Positions 50,029-57,862 of a stretch of DNA of 64,000 bases are shown piece by piece. The notes under the pieces are model-generated. The model made no database searches, had not been told where the DNA came from, and worked only from the letters and a program-made list of their open reading frames with translations. The translations under genes and the position numbers were made by a program. This DNA comes from a virus, in IMG/VR virus record IMGVR_UViG_3300029319_000002, positions 62,001 through 126,000 of that record. One strand, written 5' to 3'. Within the stretch, counting starts at the first letter, position 1. Every line of letters begins with the position of its first letter.

Positions 50029-51216
50029 ATGTCACAATATCCATTTTTAGGATTAGGATTTAATTCTTGGACTCAAAAATTTGGTAGAGATGCAGAAGCT
50101 GCTGCTCTCACATTAGTTGTAGGTGCTAAGTTTCAAGATAATGTAAATGGTACTGATAGAGGAGCAGTATTTATCTTTGATGTGAATGATTTAACTACTT
50201 CAACTAAAGTTATTTGTGAAACAGATACATCAATTTATGATTTCTTTTCTGACTCAGTTGCTATAGGAGATAGCAAAATTCTTGTTGGAATGCCCCAGGC
50301 AGATATTAATGGATCTGGTTCTGGTGCCGCATATATCTACAACCTAGACGGAACTGGTGAAACTCAATTTCTTGCTTCTGATGGTGCTTCTGGTGATGGT
50401 TTTGGGATTTCAGTTGCTATAGGAAATAGTAAGATAGCTATTGGTGCCAGAGATGAGGATGAGGGTGCCAACAACGGTGGTGCAGTATATGTTTACAACC
50501 TAGATGGAACTGGTGAGATTAAAATTACTGCTTCTGATGCTGCTAATAGTGATAGTTTCGGATCTGCAGTTGCTATAGGAAATAACAAACTTTATGTTGG
50601 TTCACCCCAGGATGATGACAACGGATCTACTTCTGGTTCAGTATATATCTACAACCTAGACGGAACTGGTGAAGTTAAACTTACTCCTTCTGATGGTCGT
50701 TCCTTTGCACGTTTTGGTAACGCACTTGCCTTTGGACATGATAAACTTGTAGTTGGAGCATATGCGGATGATCCTGCTGGAAGTCCTCCAGCTGGTGGAT
50801 CTGTTTATGTTTATGATGCTGATGGAACAAATGAAGTTAAGATAAGATCATCTGATATTGCTAGCAATGATGATTTTGGACATGCGGTTGCTATCGGAAA
50901 CAATAAAATTGTTGTTGGTGCTCCATCTAATGATGATGATGGATCTGGTTCTGGTTCAGCATATGTTTTCAACCTAGACGGAACTGGTCAGGTTAAGATT
51001 ACTGCTTCTGATGCAGCTGCAGATGACAATTTTGGTTCTTCTGTTGCTATCGGTGGTGATAAAATTTATGTTGGTGCAAGATATGAAGATAATGCAAATG
51101 GAACTAATTCTGGTGCATTTTACGTTTATAATCTAGACGGAACTGGTGAAGTTAAAGTTATAAATCCAGAAAACGATAATTATGCTGTATTTGGATGGTC
51201 AATGGCATTAGGATAA
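50029..51216 (+). CDS. Seven-bladed FG-GAP (integrin-alpha-like) beta-propeller (395 aa)
   Basis: Seven repeats of about 50 residues. Each has an FGxxVAIGxxKIxVGxP strand pair, an Asp/Gly-rich loop (DDDNGSTSG, DEDEGANNGG) and a YVYNLDGTGEVKI strand; a closing half-blade (YAVFGWSMALG) completes the ring. The Asp/Asn-rich loops of FG-GAP blades usually bind calcium. No signal peptide or membrane segment, so the protein is probably assembled into the virion. It lies between the prohead core genes and gp21, an unusual position, and may be a head-surface adhesin or decoration (inference). Confidence 0.75.
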   Translation: MSQYPFLGLGFNSWTQKFGRDAEAAALTLVVGAKFQDNVNGTDRGAVFIFDVNDLTTSTKVICETDTSIYDFFSDSVAIGDSKILVGMPQADINGSGSGAAYIYNLDGTGETQFLASDGASGDGFGISVAIGNSKIAIGARDEDEGANNGGAVYVYNLDGTGEIKITASDAANSDSFGSAVAIGNNKLYVGSPQDDDNGSTSGSVYIYNLDGTGEVKLTPSDGRSFARFGNALAFGHDKLVVGAYADDPAGSPPAGGSVYVYDADGTNEVKIRSSDIASNDDFGHAVAIGNNKIVVGAPSNDDDGSGSGSAYVFNLDGTGQVKITASDAAADDNFGSSVAIGGDKIYVGARYEDNANGTNSGAFYVYNLDGTGEVKVINPENDNYAVFGWSMALG

Positions 51217-51234
51217 ATACACAATTTATAAATA
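51213..51234 (+). promoter_or_regulatory. Two late promoters ahead of the gp21 fragment
   Basis: ATAAATA (51213-51219) overlaps the propeller stop, and a perfect TATAAATA (51227-51234) follows. AAAGGACC (51242-51249) would be the ribosome binding site for the ATG at 51260. This arrangement looks like the original gp21 promoter, now separated from gp21 by 386 bases. Confidence 0.6.
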
Positions 51235-51259
51235 ACAAATAAAGGACCAAGTTTTTAAC

Positions 51260-51295
51260 ATGAAACTTATCACAGAAGAAATCGAATCAGTTTAA
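51260..51295 (+). pseudogene. 5' fragment of gp21 (11 codons and a stop)
   Basis: The first 32 bases (51260-51291) are identical to the first 32 bases of gp21 at 51646-51677. The frame then reads MKLITEEIESV followed by TAA. The fragment keeps a good ribosome binding site and late promoter. It probably marks the original gp21 start, cut off by insertion of the gene at 51309. The short peptide may still be translated and could couple to the next gene, whose ATG is 13 bases after the stop. Confidence 0.8.
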
Positions 51296-51308
51296 GAAAA
51301 ATATAATT

Positions 51309-51617
51309 ATGCCAGGACCATTTTTTAGATTTACAGATGAAGCAGAATGGTTAAATGCTGCTCGTGCTGCTGGTTTTATGATTACTGTTACCGATGGAGA
51401 AGGTAACGAAACTGAACAACTACAAGCATATACAGCAAATTATGCTATTGATGTTATTGGAATAATCTGTGAAGGTGGTGAATGGGATGATGAAGGTAAC
51501 GTAACTGTAGAACCAACAACATTGAGTGGATGGCATGTTAATTATCTTGGAGACCTTCCAACAGGATGGGAATCTTATGAAGTTACACCAGCAACTCCTC
51601 ATAGAGTGTTCGCATAA
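51309..51617 (+). CDS. Inserted small accessory protein (102 aa)
   Basis: Lies between the duplicated gp21 fragment and gp21. The product starts MPGPFFRFTDEAEWLNAARA, contains a possible beta-rich middle (GFMITVTDGEGNETEQLQAY) and ends with SYEVTPATPHRVFA. Several Trp and acidic residues. The FTDEAEWLNAA opening is seen in small phage structural or accessory proteins, but I cannot name a function. It is flanked by a direct repeat, which argues that it arrived as a cassette. Confidence 0.6.
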   Translation: MPGPFFRFTDEAEWLNAARAAGFMITVTDGEGNETEQLQAYTANYAIDVIGIICEGGEWDDEGNVTVEPTTLSGWHVNYLGDLPTGWESYEVTPATPHRVFA

Positions 51618-51645
51618 CTAAATACTTATTAAAAGTGTAGATAAA

Positions 51646-52296
51646 ATGAAACTTATCACAGAAGAAATCGAATCAGTAGAATTTATCGTTGAAGAACGCA
51701 ACGGTAAGAAGTCAATGTTTATTGAGGGTATTTTCCTTCAAGGTGATATTGCAAACCGCAACAGAAGAATGTATCCTATGGATACTCTTCGCAAGGAAGT
51801 TGCGAGATATGATGAAAATTTCGTTCAAAAAGGTCGTGCTTTAGGTGAACTCGGACATCCCGAAGGTCCTACAGTAAACCTAGATCGTGTTTCTCATAAA
51901 ATTGTTTCCCTTAAAGAAAGTGGAAGCAACTTTGTCGGAAAGGCAAAACTTCTTGATACACCTATGGGCAATATTGCTAAATCACTAATCGGTGAAGGTG
52001 TAAAATTAGGAGTTTCTTCCAGAGGAATGGGATCACTAAGAGCAACAAAAGAAGGTATCAATGTGGTTGAAAGTGACTTCATGCTTGCAACTGCTGCTGA
52101 TATTGTTGCCGATCCTTCCGCTCCAGATGCTTTCGTCGATGGTATTATGGAAGGTAAGGATTGGGTGATGGAAGGTGGTATTATTCGTGAAAAATTAGTC
52201 GAAAAGACTTATAAAGAGATTAATACCTTAGTTGATGAGAGAAGTTTACAAGAAAATAAGTTAAAACTATTTCAAAACTTCCTCTCAAATCTATAA
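51646..52296 (+). CDS. gp21: gp21-like prohead protease (216 aa)
   Basis: Serine protease that cleaves scaffold and capsid proteins during head maturation. The catalytic His is in GELGHPEGP (His71) and the Ser in GVSSRGMGS (Ser124 or Ser125), the herpesvirus-assemblin-like pattern of the T4 family. T4 gp21 is 212 aa. CTAAATA (51618-51624) upstream is a weak late-promoter-like element and no clear ribosome binding site precedes the ATG, in contrast to the duplicated copy at 51260. Confidence 0.93.
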   Translation: MKLITEEIESVEFIVEERNGKKSMFIEGIFLQGDIANRNRRMYPMDTLRKEVARYDENFVQKGRALGELGHPEGPTVNLDRVSHKIVSLKESGSNFVGKAKLLDTPMGNIAKSLIGEGVKLGVSSRGMGSLRATKEGINVVESDFMLATAADIVADPSAPDAFVDGIMEGKDWVMEGGIIREKLVEKTYKEINTLVDERSLQENKLKLFQNFLSNL

Positions 52297-52299
52297 TAA

Positions 52300-52307
52300 T
52301 ATAAATA
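52300..52307 (+). promoter_or_regulatory. Late promoter TATAAATA before gp22
   Basis: TATAAATAAATTT lies right after the gp21 stop, 41 bases before the gp22 start with AGCAAGAA. A perfect late octamer. Confidence 0.6.
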
Positions 52308-52348
52308 AATTTAGAAAAACTTAGTCGAGAACACACTCGGAGCAAGAA

Positions 52349-53404
52349 ATGTCTATTGGAAACTCTTTACAAGAAATGGAAAACGCAGTTACTAAAAATG
52401 CTGCCGCAGCTGACCCAATGCAAAGTGTACCTACTTCTGTAGTTGCAGGTCAGTCAATTGAAGATCTTGGTGGTCCTACTCCCGAGAACTATAAAACTGA
52501 TGATGATTCCGCAAAACTAAAAGATCCAGGTTCCACACTTGCAAAAGTTCGTGATGCCGTTAACAAAGGTGCAAAAGCACCCGATCCTATGAAGACTGTT
52601 AACAAAGGTGTTGCCAAAGAAGAGGTTGAAGAAACTTCTGAAGAGGTGGTTGCCGAATCTGAAGTTGAGGAAGAAGTTGTTTCAGTTGATGAGGATATAA
52701 CTGCTTTACTTTCCGGTGAAGAGTTATCTGAAGAATTCCAAGAGAAAGCTAAGTTAATCTTTGAAGCAGCAATTGCTTCTAAAGTTGCTGAATCCGTAAA
52801 ACAAATCGAAGAAAAATATGAGGAGAAACTCGTAGAGGAACTCTCCACATATAAAGAAGAACTCGTAGAAAGAGTTGACTCTTATCTAGAGTACGTCTCC
52901 GAGGAGTGGATTCAGGAAAACAGAATTGAGATCGAAAAAGGTCTCAAGTCTGAAATGACCGAATCATTCCTTGCTGGAATGAGAGGACTTTTTGAAGAAC
53001 ATTATGTATCAATCCCTGAAGATAAGTATGATGTTGTAGAAAATATGGTAGAAAAACTTGATGAAATGGAGTCCAGACTCAATGAGCAGATTGAGAAGAA
53101 CATTACTCTAAATCAGAGACTTGGTGAGTCCGTCGCAGATAACATCCTTGCTGATGTTTGCGAAGGTCTTGCTGTTTCTCAGAAAGAGAAAATGGCTTCC
53201 CTAGCTGAAGGTGTTGAGTTTGAAAGTGAAGAAAAGTACCGTGAAAGTTTAAAGACTCTCAAGGAATCATATTTCCCTGCTAAGTCTACTACTGAGGAAA
53301 CTGAAACTCCTCAAATGGTTTCTGAGGAAGCATCCTCTGAAGCTCCTGCTGGATCTTCAATGAATGCATATCTCAAAGCACTTCAATTCACCACTAAAAA
53401 TTAA
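52349..53404 (+). CDS. gp22: gp22-like prohead scaffold protein (351 aa)
   Basis: Main scaffold of the T4-type prohead core, digested by gp21. The protein is rich in Glu and Ala and nearly all helical after residue 95. Long coiled coils (about residues 150-180 and 220-265: EEKYEEKLVEELSTYKEELV, NMVEKLDEMESRLNEQIEKN) would assemble the core. T4 gp22 is 269 aa. The N-terminus is an extended, probably disordered region. Encoded directly before gp23. Confidence 0.88.
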   Translation: MSIGNSLQEMENAVTKNAAAADPMQSVPTSVVAGQSIEDLGGPTPENYKTDDDSAKLKDPGSTLAKVRDAVNKGAKAPDPMKTVNKGVAKEEVEETSEEVVAESEVEEEVVSVDEDITALLSGEELSEEFQEKAKLIFEAAIASKVAESVKQIEEKYEEKLVEELSTYKEELVERVDSYLEYVSEEWIQENRIEIEKGLKSEMTESFLAGMRGLFEEHYVSIPEDKYDVVENMVEKLDEMESRLNEQIEKNITLNQRLGESVADNILADVCEGLAVSQKEKMASLAEGVEFESEEKYRESLKTLKESYFPAKSTTEETETPQMVSEEASSEAPAGSSMNAYLKALQFTTKN

Positions 53405-53416
53405 TTTCCTAAGCAA

Positions 53417-54796
53417 ATGCAAGATTCACACATGCTAACGGAAAAGTGGGCTCCCCTTCTTGATTATCAAGGTGCGGAAGCTATCACCGATCCCCACAGA
53501 CGTGCAGTTACTGCACAACTACTAGAGAACCAAGAAAAGTTCCAACAAGAAAGCCGTGCTTTCCAGGAAGGTGGTTCAATGCTTTCTGAAGCACCCACCA
53601 ATGTAACTGGTTCTTCAATCGATAATTTCGATCCCGTCTTGATCTCCTTGATCAGACGTTCTATGCCCAACCTCATTGCATATGATGTTGCCGGTGTCCA
53701 ACCTATGAATGGACCTACTGGACTCATCTTTGCGATGCGTGCTCGTTTCAACAGCCAGACTGGTTCTGAAGCACTATTCAACGAAGCAGATTCCGCATTC
53801 TCTGCTCAGGACTCCGGATTTGATGTTACTTCTGGTGACTATACCGGTGGTACTGATGGTGATGCTTCTGTTGGTTTCGGTACAACTGCTCAAACTGGTT
53901 CAAACCCCTCCGTTCTAGGTGCTGCTGGTGGATCTGGCACTTCCTACAACGTTGGTCAGGGTATGAGCACAGCAGATGCTGAAGCTCTAGGAGATACTGG
54001 AGACCTCTTCAACGAGATGGCCTTCAGCATCGAGAAGGTTACTGTAACTGCTAAGTCCAGAGCCCTCAAAGCTGAGTACTCCTTAGAACTAGCACAAGAC
54101 CTCAAGGCAATCCACGGTCTAAGTGCTGAGTCTGAGCTCTCCAACATCCTCTCCTCTGAGATTCTTTCTGAAATCAACAGAGAAGTCGTTCGTACAATCT
54201 ACAAGGTTGCACGTCCTGGTGCTCAGGCAAATGTCTCCACTGCTGGTCAGTTTGACCTAGACATCGACAGCAACGGTCGTTGGAGTGTTGAGAAGTTTAA
54301 GGGTCTACTCTTCCAAATCGAAAGAGATGCAAACGCAATCGCACAAGAGACTCGTAGAGGAAAGGGCAATATCATCATCACTTCTGCTGATGTTGCTTCT
54401 GCTCTAACCATGGCTGGTGTTCTCGACTACACCCCTGCCCTCAATGCTAACCTACAGGTTGATGCTACTGGCAACCTATTTGCTGGTACAATCAACGGTA
54501 AGTACAAGGTATACATCGATCCCTTCGGTTCTGCCGCAGGTGATGCTAACCAGTACTACGTTGTTGGTTACAAGGGTACTAGCCCCTATGATGCTGGTCT
54601 CTTCTATTGCCCCTACGTTCCCCTCCAGATGGTTCGTGCCGTTGGAGAGAACTCCTTCCAGCCCAAGATTGGCTTCAAGACTCGTTACGGTATGGTTGCT
54701 AACCCCTTCGCAGAAGGAACAACAGCTGCCCTCGGTGCTATCAAGGCTAACACCAACCGTTACTACAGACGTGCAATCGTCAAGAACCTCATGTGA
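53417..54796 (+). CDS. gp23: gp23-like major capsid protein (459 aa)
   Basis: HK97-fold major head protein. MLTEKWAPLLDYQGAEAITD and RRAVTAQLLENQEKFQQ (about residues 28-44) are the conserved start. MPNLIAYDVAGVQPMNGPTG (about 79-98) and the C-terminal FVPLQMVRAVGENSFQPKIG-type block (here YVPLQMVRAVGENSFQPKIG) are gp23 signatures. T4 gp23 is 521 aa. The codon choice is richer in C-ending codons than the neighbours, as expected for the most abundant virion protein. A strong terminator follows 44 bases after the stop. Confidence 0.96.
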   Translation: MQDSHMLTEKWAPLLDYQGAEAITDPHRRAVTAQLLENQEKFQQESRAFQEGGSMLSEAPTNVTGSSIDNFDPVLISLIRRSMPNLIAYDVAGVQPMNGPTGLIFAMRARFNSQTGSEALFNEADSAFSAQDSGFDVTSGDYTGGTDGDASVGFGTTAQTGSNPSVLGAAGGSGTSYNVGQGMSTADAEALGDTGDLFNEMAFSIEKVTVTAKSRALKAEYSLELAQDLKAIHGLSAESELSNILSSEILSEINREVVRTIYKVARPGAQANVSTAGQFDLDIDSNGRWSVEKFKGLLFQIERDANAIAQETRRGKGNIIITSADVASALTMAGVLDYTPALNANLQVDATGNLFAGTINGKYKVYIDPFGSAAGDANQYYVVGYKGTSPYDAGLFYCPYVPLQMVRAVGENSFQPKIGFKTRYGMVANPFAEGTTAALGAIKANTNRYYRRAIVKNLM

Positions 54797-54840
54797 TTTA
54801 AGTGGTTGCTGCGGAAGCGGTTGCCCCACATGTCCTTACA

Positions 54841-54867
54841 GACCTCCCTCACGGGGGGTCTTTTTTT
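54841..54867 (+). terminator. Rho-independent terminator after gp23
   Basis: GACCTCCC (54841-54848) pairs with GGGGGGTC (54853-54860; one T-G wobble) across a 4-base loop, followed by an unbroken T tract (54861-54867). The textbook form and location after the capsid gene make it one of the most certain regulatory sites in the window. Confidence 0.85.
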
Positions 54868-54873
54868 ATGCAA

Positions 54874-54880
54874 ATAAATA
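54874..54880 (+). promoter_or_regulatory. Late promoter ATAAATA before gp3
   Basis: CAAATAAATAATAC lies between the gp23 terminator and the gp3 start (28 bases downstream), so gp3 is transcribed separately from gp23. Confidence 0.55.
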
Positions 54881-54901
54881 ATACGATGAATACTGTCTGA
54901 A

Positions 54902-55408
54902 ATGCCCACAATAACCGACAATAAAAATTTATTATCACCTATTGGGTTTAAGTTTATCTTGGCACATTCACCAAATGTTGACTTTTTCTCAAACTCTGTT
55001 AATATACCAACAATAGATCTAGGAACTGCAATTCAACCAACATATCTAAAAGATATTGAAGTTCCTGGTGACAAGTTGCAATATAGTGATTTGGTAATTC
55101 AATTTTTGGTAGATGAAGATATGAAAAATTATCTTGAAATCTACAAGTGGTTAATGGCATTAGGATACCCTGGTACTATCAATCAAACATACGACAAATA
55201 TAATAGAACTTATGGAGATGCAACTCTTCAAATTTTAAGTAGTAATTTCCAAGTTAACGGTCAAATAAATTTTGAAGATTTGTTTCCAGTTTCTTTATCC
55301 GGATTACAATTTGATGCAACTTCAGGTGATGTTCAATACTTGACAGCAGAGGCAGTTTTCAAGTATAAGATATTTACAGTAACTGACAACAAGAAAGAAA
55401 CTTATTGA
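54902..55408 (+). CDS. gp3: gp3-like tail completion protein (168 aa)
   Basis: Caps the tail tube at the head-proximal end. SPIGFKFILAHSPNVDFFSN and VNIPTIDLGTAIQPTYLKDI give the tube-like fold shared by gp3, gp19 and gp54. The order after gp23 and before uvsY matches gp3 in T4-like cyanophages. T4 gp3 is 176 aa. gp54 would be a rival assignment on fold alone, but position favours gp3. It overlaps uvsY by four bases (TGATGA). Confidence 0.8.
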   Translation: MPTITDNKNLLSPIGFKFILAHSPNVDFFSNSVNIPTIDLGTAIQPTYLKDIEVPGDKLQYSDLVIQFLVDEDMKNYLEIYKWLMALGYPGTINQTYDKYNRTYGDATLQILSSNFQVNGQINFEDLFPVSLSGLQFDATSGDVQYLTAEAVFKYKIFTVTDNKKETY

Positions 55409-55839
55409 TGATTAATCTTGATGAAATTCAGGATATGTGGAGAAGAGATTCTAAACTAGATCCTGATAACTTACATTTAGAATCTTTAAAGATTCCTGGA
55501 CTACATTCAAAATATTATGATCTTTACAATCAACTCAAACTTTTAAGAGTTAAAGCAGAGGCAGAATTTGCCGAAGTAAAACTAGAAAGACATCGTTACT
55601 ATACTGGCAAGGCACCACAAGAAACTTATGTTGCTGAACCATTTCCATATAAAGTAAGAGACAAAGAATCTCTAAAACAATATCTTGATGCAGATCCAAA
55701 AATGCAAGAAAAGCATCTTAAGATAAAGTATTATGAGATTATGCTTTCTTTTCTTGAAGAGATTATCAAAACAATTTCTAATAGAACTTACCAAATTAAA
55801 AATGCAATTGAATGGCAAAGATTCATTGCAGGACAGTAA
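55405..55839 (+). CDS. uvsY: UvsY recombination mediator (144 aa)
   Basis: Loads UvsX recombinase onto single-stranded DNA coated with gp32. MINLDEIQDMWRRDSKLDPD and the following helical region (LHSKYYDLYNQLKLLRVKAE, residues about 33-52) match the UvsY family; T4 UvsY is 137 aa. The protein is helical throughout with a C-terminal KNAIEWQRFIAGQ. The start is in the TGATGA overlap with gp3, and uvsW follows after a late promoter and hairpin. Confidence 0.88.
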   Translation: MMINLDEIQDMWRRDSKLDPDNLHLESLKIPGLHSKYYDLYNQLKLLRVKAEAEFAEVKLERHRYYTGKAPQETYVAEPFPYKVRDKESLKQYLDADPKMQEKHLKIKYYEIMLSFLEEIIKTISNRTYQIKNAIEWQRFIAGQ

Positions 55840-55866
55840 ATAAATACCTGTAGGTGAGATACAGGT
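55840..55866 (+). promoter_or_regulatory. Late promoter and ribosome-binding-site hairpin before uvsW
   Basis: ATAAATA (55840-55846) is followed by ACCTGTA (55846-55852) pairing perfectly with TACAGGT (55860-55866) across the loop GGTGAGA. The loop carries a Shine-Dalgarno-like GGTGAG 9 bases before the uvsW ATG (55868). The other possible site, ACAGG, is locked in the stem. Whether the hairpin belongs to a late transcript depends on where transcription starts. Confidence 0.5.
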
Positions 55867-55867
55867 T

Positions 55868-57325
55868 ATGACAAATTTGGTAATATCGAAGAAAAACGAA
55901 GTATTCCTACAGGTTGAAGCTGAACCTCACGTTTACTACGAACTTCAAGATCAATTTACTTTTGATGTACCGGGGGCAAAGTTTATGCCTCAATATAGAA
56001 GTAAATATTGGGACGGTAAGATAAGATTATTCAATGTACAGAAGAAAGAAATATATGTGGGATTACTTGACAGAGTAGTCTCATTTTGTCGTAATCATGG
56101 ATATGATTATGAATTTTTAGATAACAAATTCTATGGTCTTCCTTTTGAGCAGAATGAGAATATATCAAGGGAAGGAGTCAAAGATTATATGAACTCAATA
56201 TGCTCTCATACACCAAGAGAGTATCAAATTGATGGTGTTTATGAAGCATTAAAAAATAATAGAAAATTAGTCATATCACCCACAGCATCTGGTAAGTCAT
56301 TGATGATTTATAGTGTTGTTAGATATTTTGTAGAACGACAGAAAGATGTATTAATTGTAGTTCCAACCACGTCTCTTGTGGAGCAGATGTATAAAGACTT
56401 TGAAGATTATGGTTGGGATATTGGATCTTATTGTCATAAAATTTATGGTGGAAAAGAAAAGCAATCAGAATCTCAAGTAATTATCACAACCTGGCAATCA
56501 ATTTATAAGTTACCTAAAAAATACTTTGAGAGATTTGATGTAGTTGTTGGTGACGAAGCACATCAATTTAAATCAAAGTCTCTCGTCAACATCATGACCA
56601 AGTTACACAACGCAAAGTATAGATATGGTTTCACAGGTACTTTAGACGGCACACAGACGCATAAATGGGTGTTAGAGGGGTTGTTTGGACCATCATATAA
56701 GATTATTGCTACTAAGGAACTTATTGAAAAGGGATACCTAGCTCAACTAGATATTAAGGTTCTTCTTCTAAAGCATAATCCAAAGAAATTTGAAACTTAT
56801 GAAGAAGAAGTGCAGGAGATTATTTCAAATACCAAAAGAAACAACTTCATAAAAAATCTAGCATTAGATCTAAAAGGTAATACTCTTATCTTATATACAA
56901 GAGTGGAATCACATGGAATGATTATTCATGATTTGATAAATAATAATTGTGATGATAGTAGAAAAATTTTCTTCATCTATGGTGGTGTAGAAACTGAAGA
57001 AAGAGAAAGGGTTCGTCAAATCATCGAATCTGAAAAGGATGCAATCATTATTGCCTCTTATGGAACCTTCAGTACAGGAATTAATATAAAAAATCTACAT
57101 AACGTTATTTTTGCGAGTCCAAGTAAGTCTAGAGTAAGAAATCTCCAATCTATTGGACGTGTTCTAAGAAAATCAAATAAAAAATCTTCAGCAACTCTTT
57201 ATGATATAGCTGATGATTTTACTCATAATTCTAGAAAAAACTATACATTAAACCATTTGATAGAAAGAGTTAAAACATATATTGAAGAAAACTTCAACTA
57301 CGAAATTGTCCAAATCAAAATTTAA
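55868..57325 (+). CDS. uvsW: UvsW recombination helicase (485 aa)
   Basis: Superfamily 2 helicase that unwinds branched DNA and R-loops, and so shifts replication from origin- to recombination-dependent. Motif I is SPTASGKS (about residues 137-144), motif II is VVGDEAH (about 225-231), and motif VI is SIGRVLRKS (about 427-435). The N-terminal domain includes DVPGAKFMPQYRSKYWDGKI, typical for UvsW. T4 UvsW is about 500 aa. A late promoter and a hairpin precede it. Confidence 0.94.
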   Translation: MTNLVISKKNEVFLQVEAEPHVYYELQDQFTFDVPGAKFMPQYRSKYWDGKIRLFNVQKKEIYVGLLDRVVSFCRNHGYDYEFLDNKFYGLPFEQNENISREGVKDYMNSICSHTPREYQIDGVYEALKNNRKLVISPTASGKSLMIYSVVRYFVERQKDVLIVVPTTSLVEQMYKDFEDYGWDIGSYCHKIYGGKEKQSESQVIITTWQSIYKLPKKYFERFDVVVGDEAHQFKSKSLVNIMTKLHNAKYRYGFTGTLDGTQTHKWVLEGLFGPSYKIIATKELIEKGYLAQLDIKVLLLKHNPKKFETYEEEVQEIISNTKRNNFIKNLALDLKGNTLILYTRVESHGMIIHDLINNNCDDSRKIFFIYGGVETEERERVRQIIESEKDAIIIASYGTFSTGINIKNLHNVIFASPSKSRVRNLQSIGRVLRKSNKKSSATLYDIADDFTHNSRKNYTLNHLIERVKTYIEENFNYEIVQIKI

Positions 57326-57336
57326 GGAGGAGGATC

Positions 57337-57780
57337 ATGTTAGAAGATACAGAAGAAAATCTTTGTTTTATAAAATTAGTTTCAGGTGAAGAACTAATAG
57401 CAATGACAAGTAAAATAGAGGAAGATGATCTTACGTTAGTAATACTAAATCATCCTTTAGAAATATCAGTTGTTCAACAAAAAGGAAGTAATGTTCCAAA
57501 AGGAATTAAATTTGATCACTGGTTAAAATTTAGTGATGAATTTGTATTTACTTTAAACTTTGATAAAATTATTACTATCAGTAAAGTAAAAAATACAAAT
57601 TTGGCATATATGTATAAGAAATTTGTATCCAAATTTGGATGTAAAGATTTAATTCATGGAACACCAGAATCTTCTAATGAAAGAAAAATGAATAAAAATA
57701 TTGGAATGATAGGGACAGTTGAAGAAACTAGAAAAAAATTAGAAAATATATTTAAATCTAAATCAGTATCTTCTATATAA
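57337..57780 (+). CDS. Sm/LSM-like domain protein (147 aa)
   Basis: FIKLVSGEELIAMTSKIEED, followed by LTLVILNHPLEISVV (about residues 10-45), follows the strand-turn-strand plan of phage-encoded Sm/LSM-like proteins, which in cyanophages lie next to uvsW. These form rings that bind RNA. The C-terminal half is Lys- and Asn-rich and likely flexible. AAGGAGGAGGATC before the ATG is the strongest ribosome binding site seen here. An antisense promoter at 57803-57831 points into its end. Confidence 0.6.
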   Translation: MLEDTEENLCFIKLVSGEELIAMTSKIEEDDLTLVILNHPLEISVVQQKGSNVPKGIKFDHWLKFSDEFVFTLNFDKIITISKVKNTNLAYMYKKFVSKFGCKDLIHGTPESSNERKMNKNIGMIGTVEETRKKLENIFKSKSVSSI

Positions 57781-57802
57781 CTTTCTTAACCCTAGCAGAG
57801 TT

Positions 57803-57862
57803 ATTCTATTGACTATCTTGACATTTGTCAAGCTTGACATATCTAAAATAATTGTTTAAAAT
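57803..57862 (+). promoter_or_regulatory. Back-to-back bidirectional promoter before gp55
   Basis: Rightward: TTGACA (57834-57839), 17 bases, TAAAAT (57857-57862), leading to gp55. Leftward: TTGACA (complement of 57826-57831), 17 bases, TAGAAT (complement of 57803-57808). The two -35 boxes form the 14-base perfect palindrome TGTCAAGCTTGACA. It repeats the layout of the divergent promoter at 7770-7830, including CAGAGTYATTCTA. Confidence 0.7.

Noticed and set aside
54417-54881. 154-codon + strand frame and 117-codon minus frame over the end of gp23
   Set aside because: Both overlap the well-supported capsid gene in other phases and consist of Ser/Leu/Val-rich translations typical of shadows of C-ending codons.
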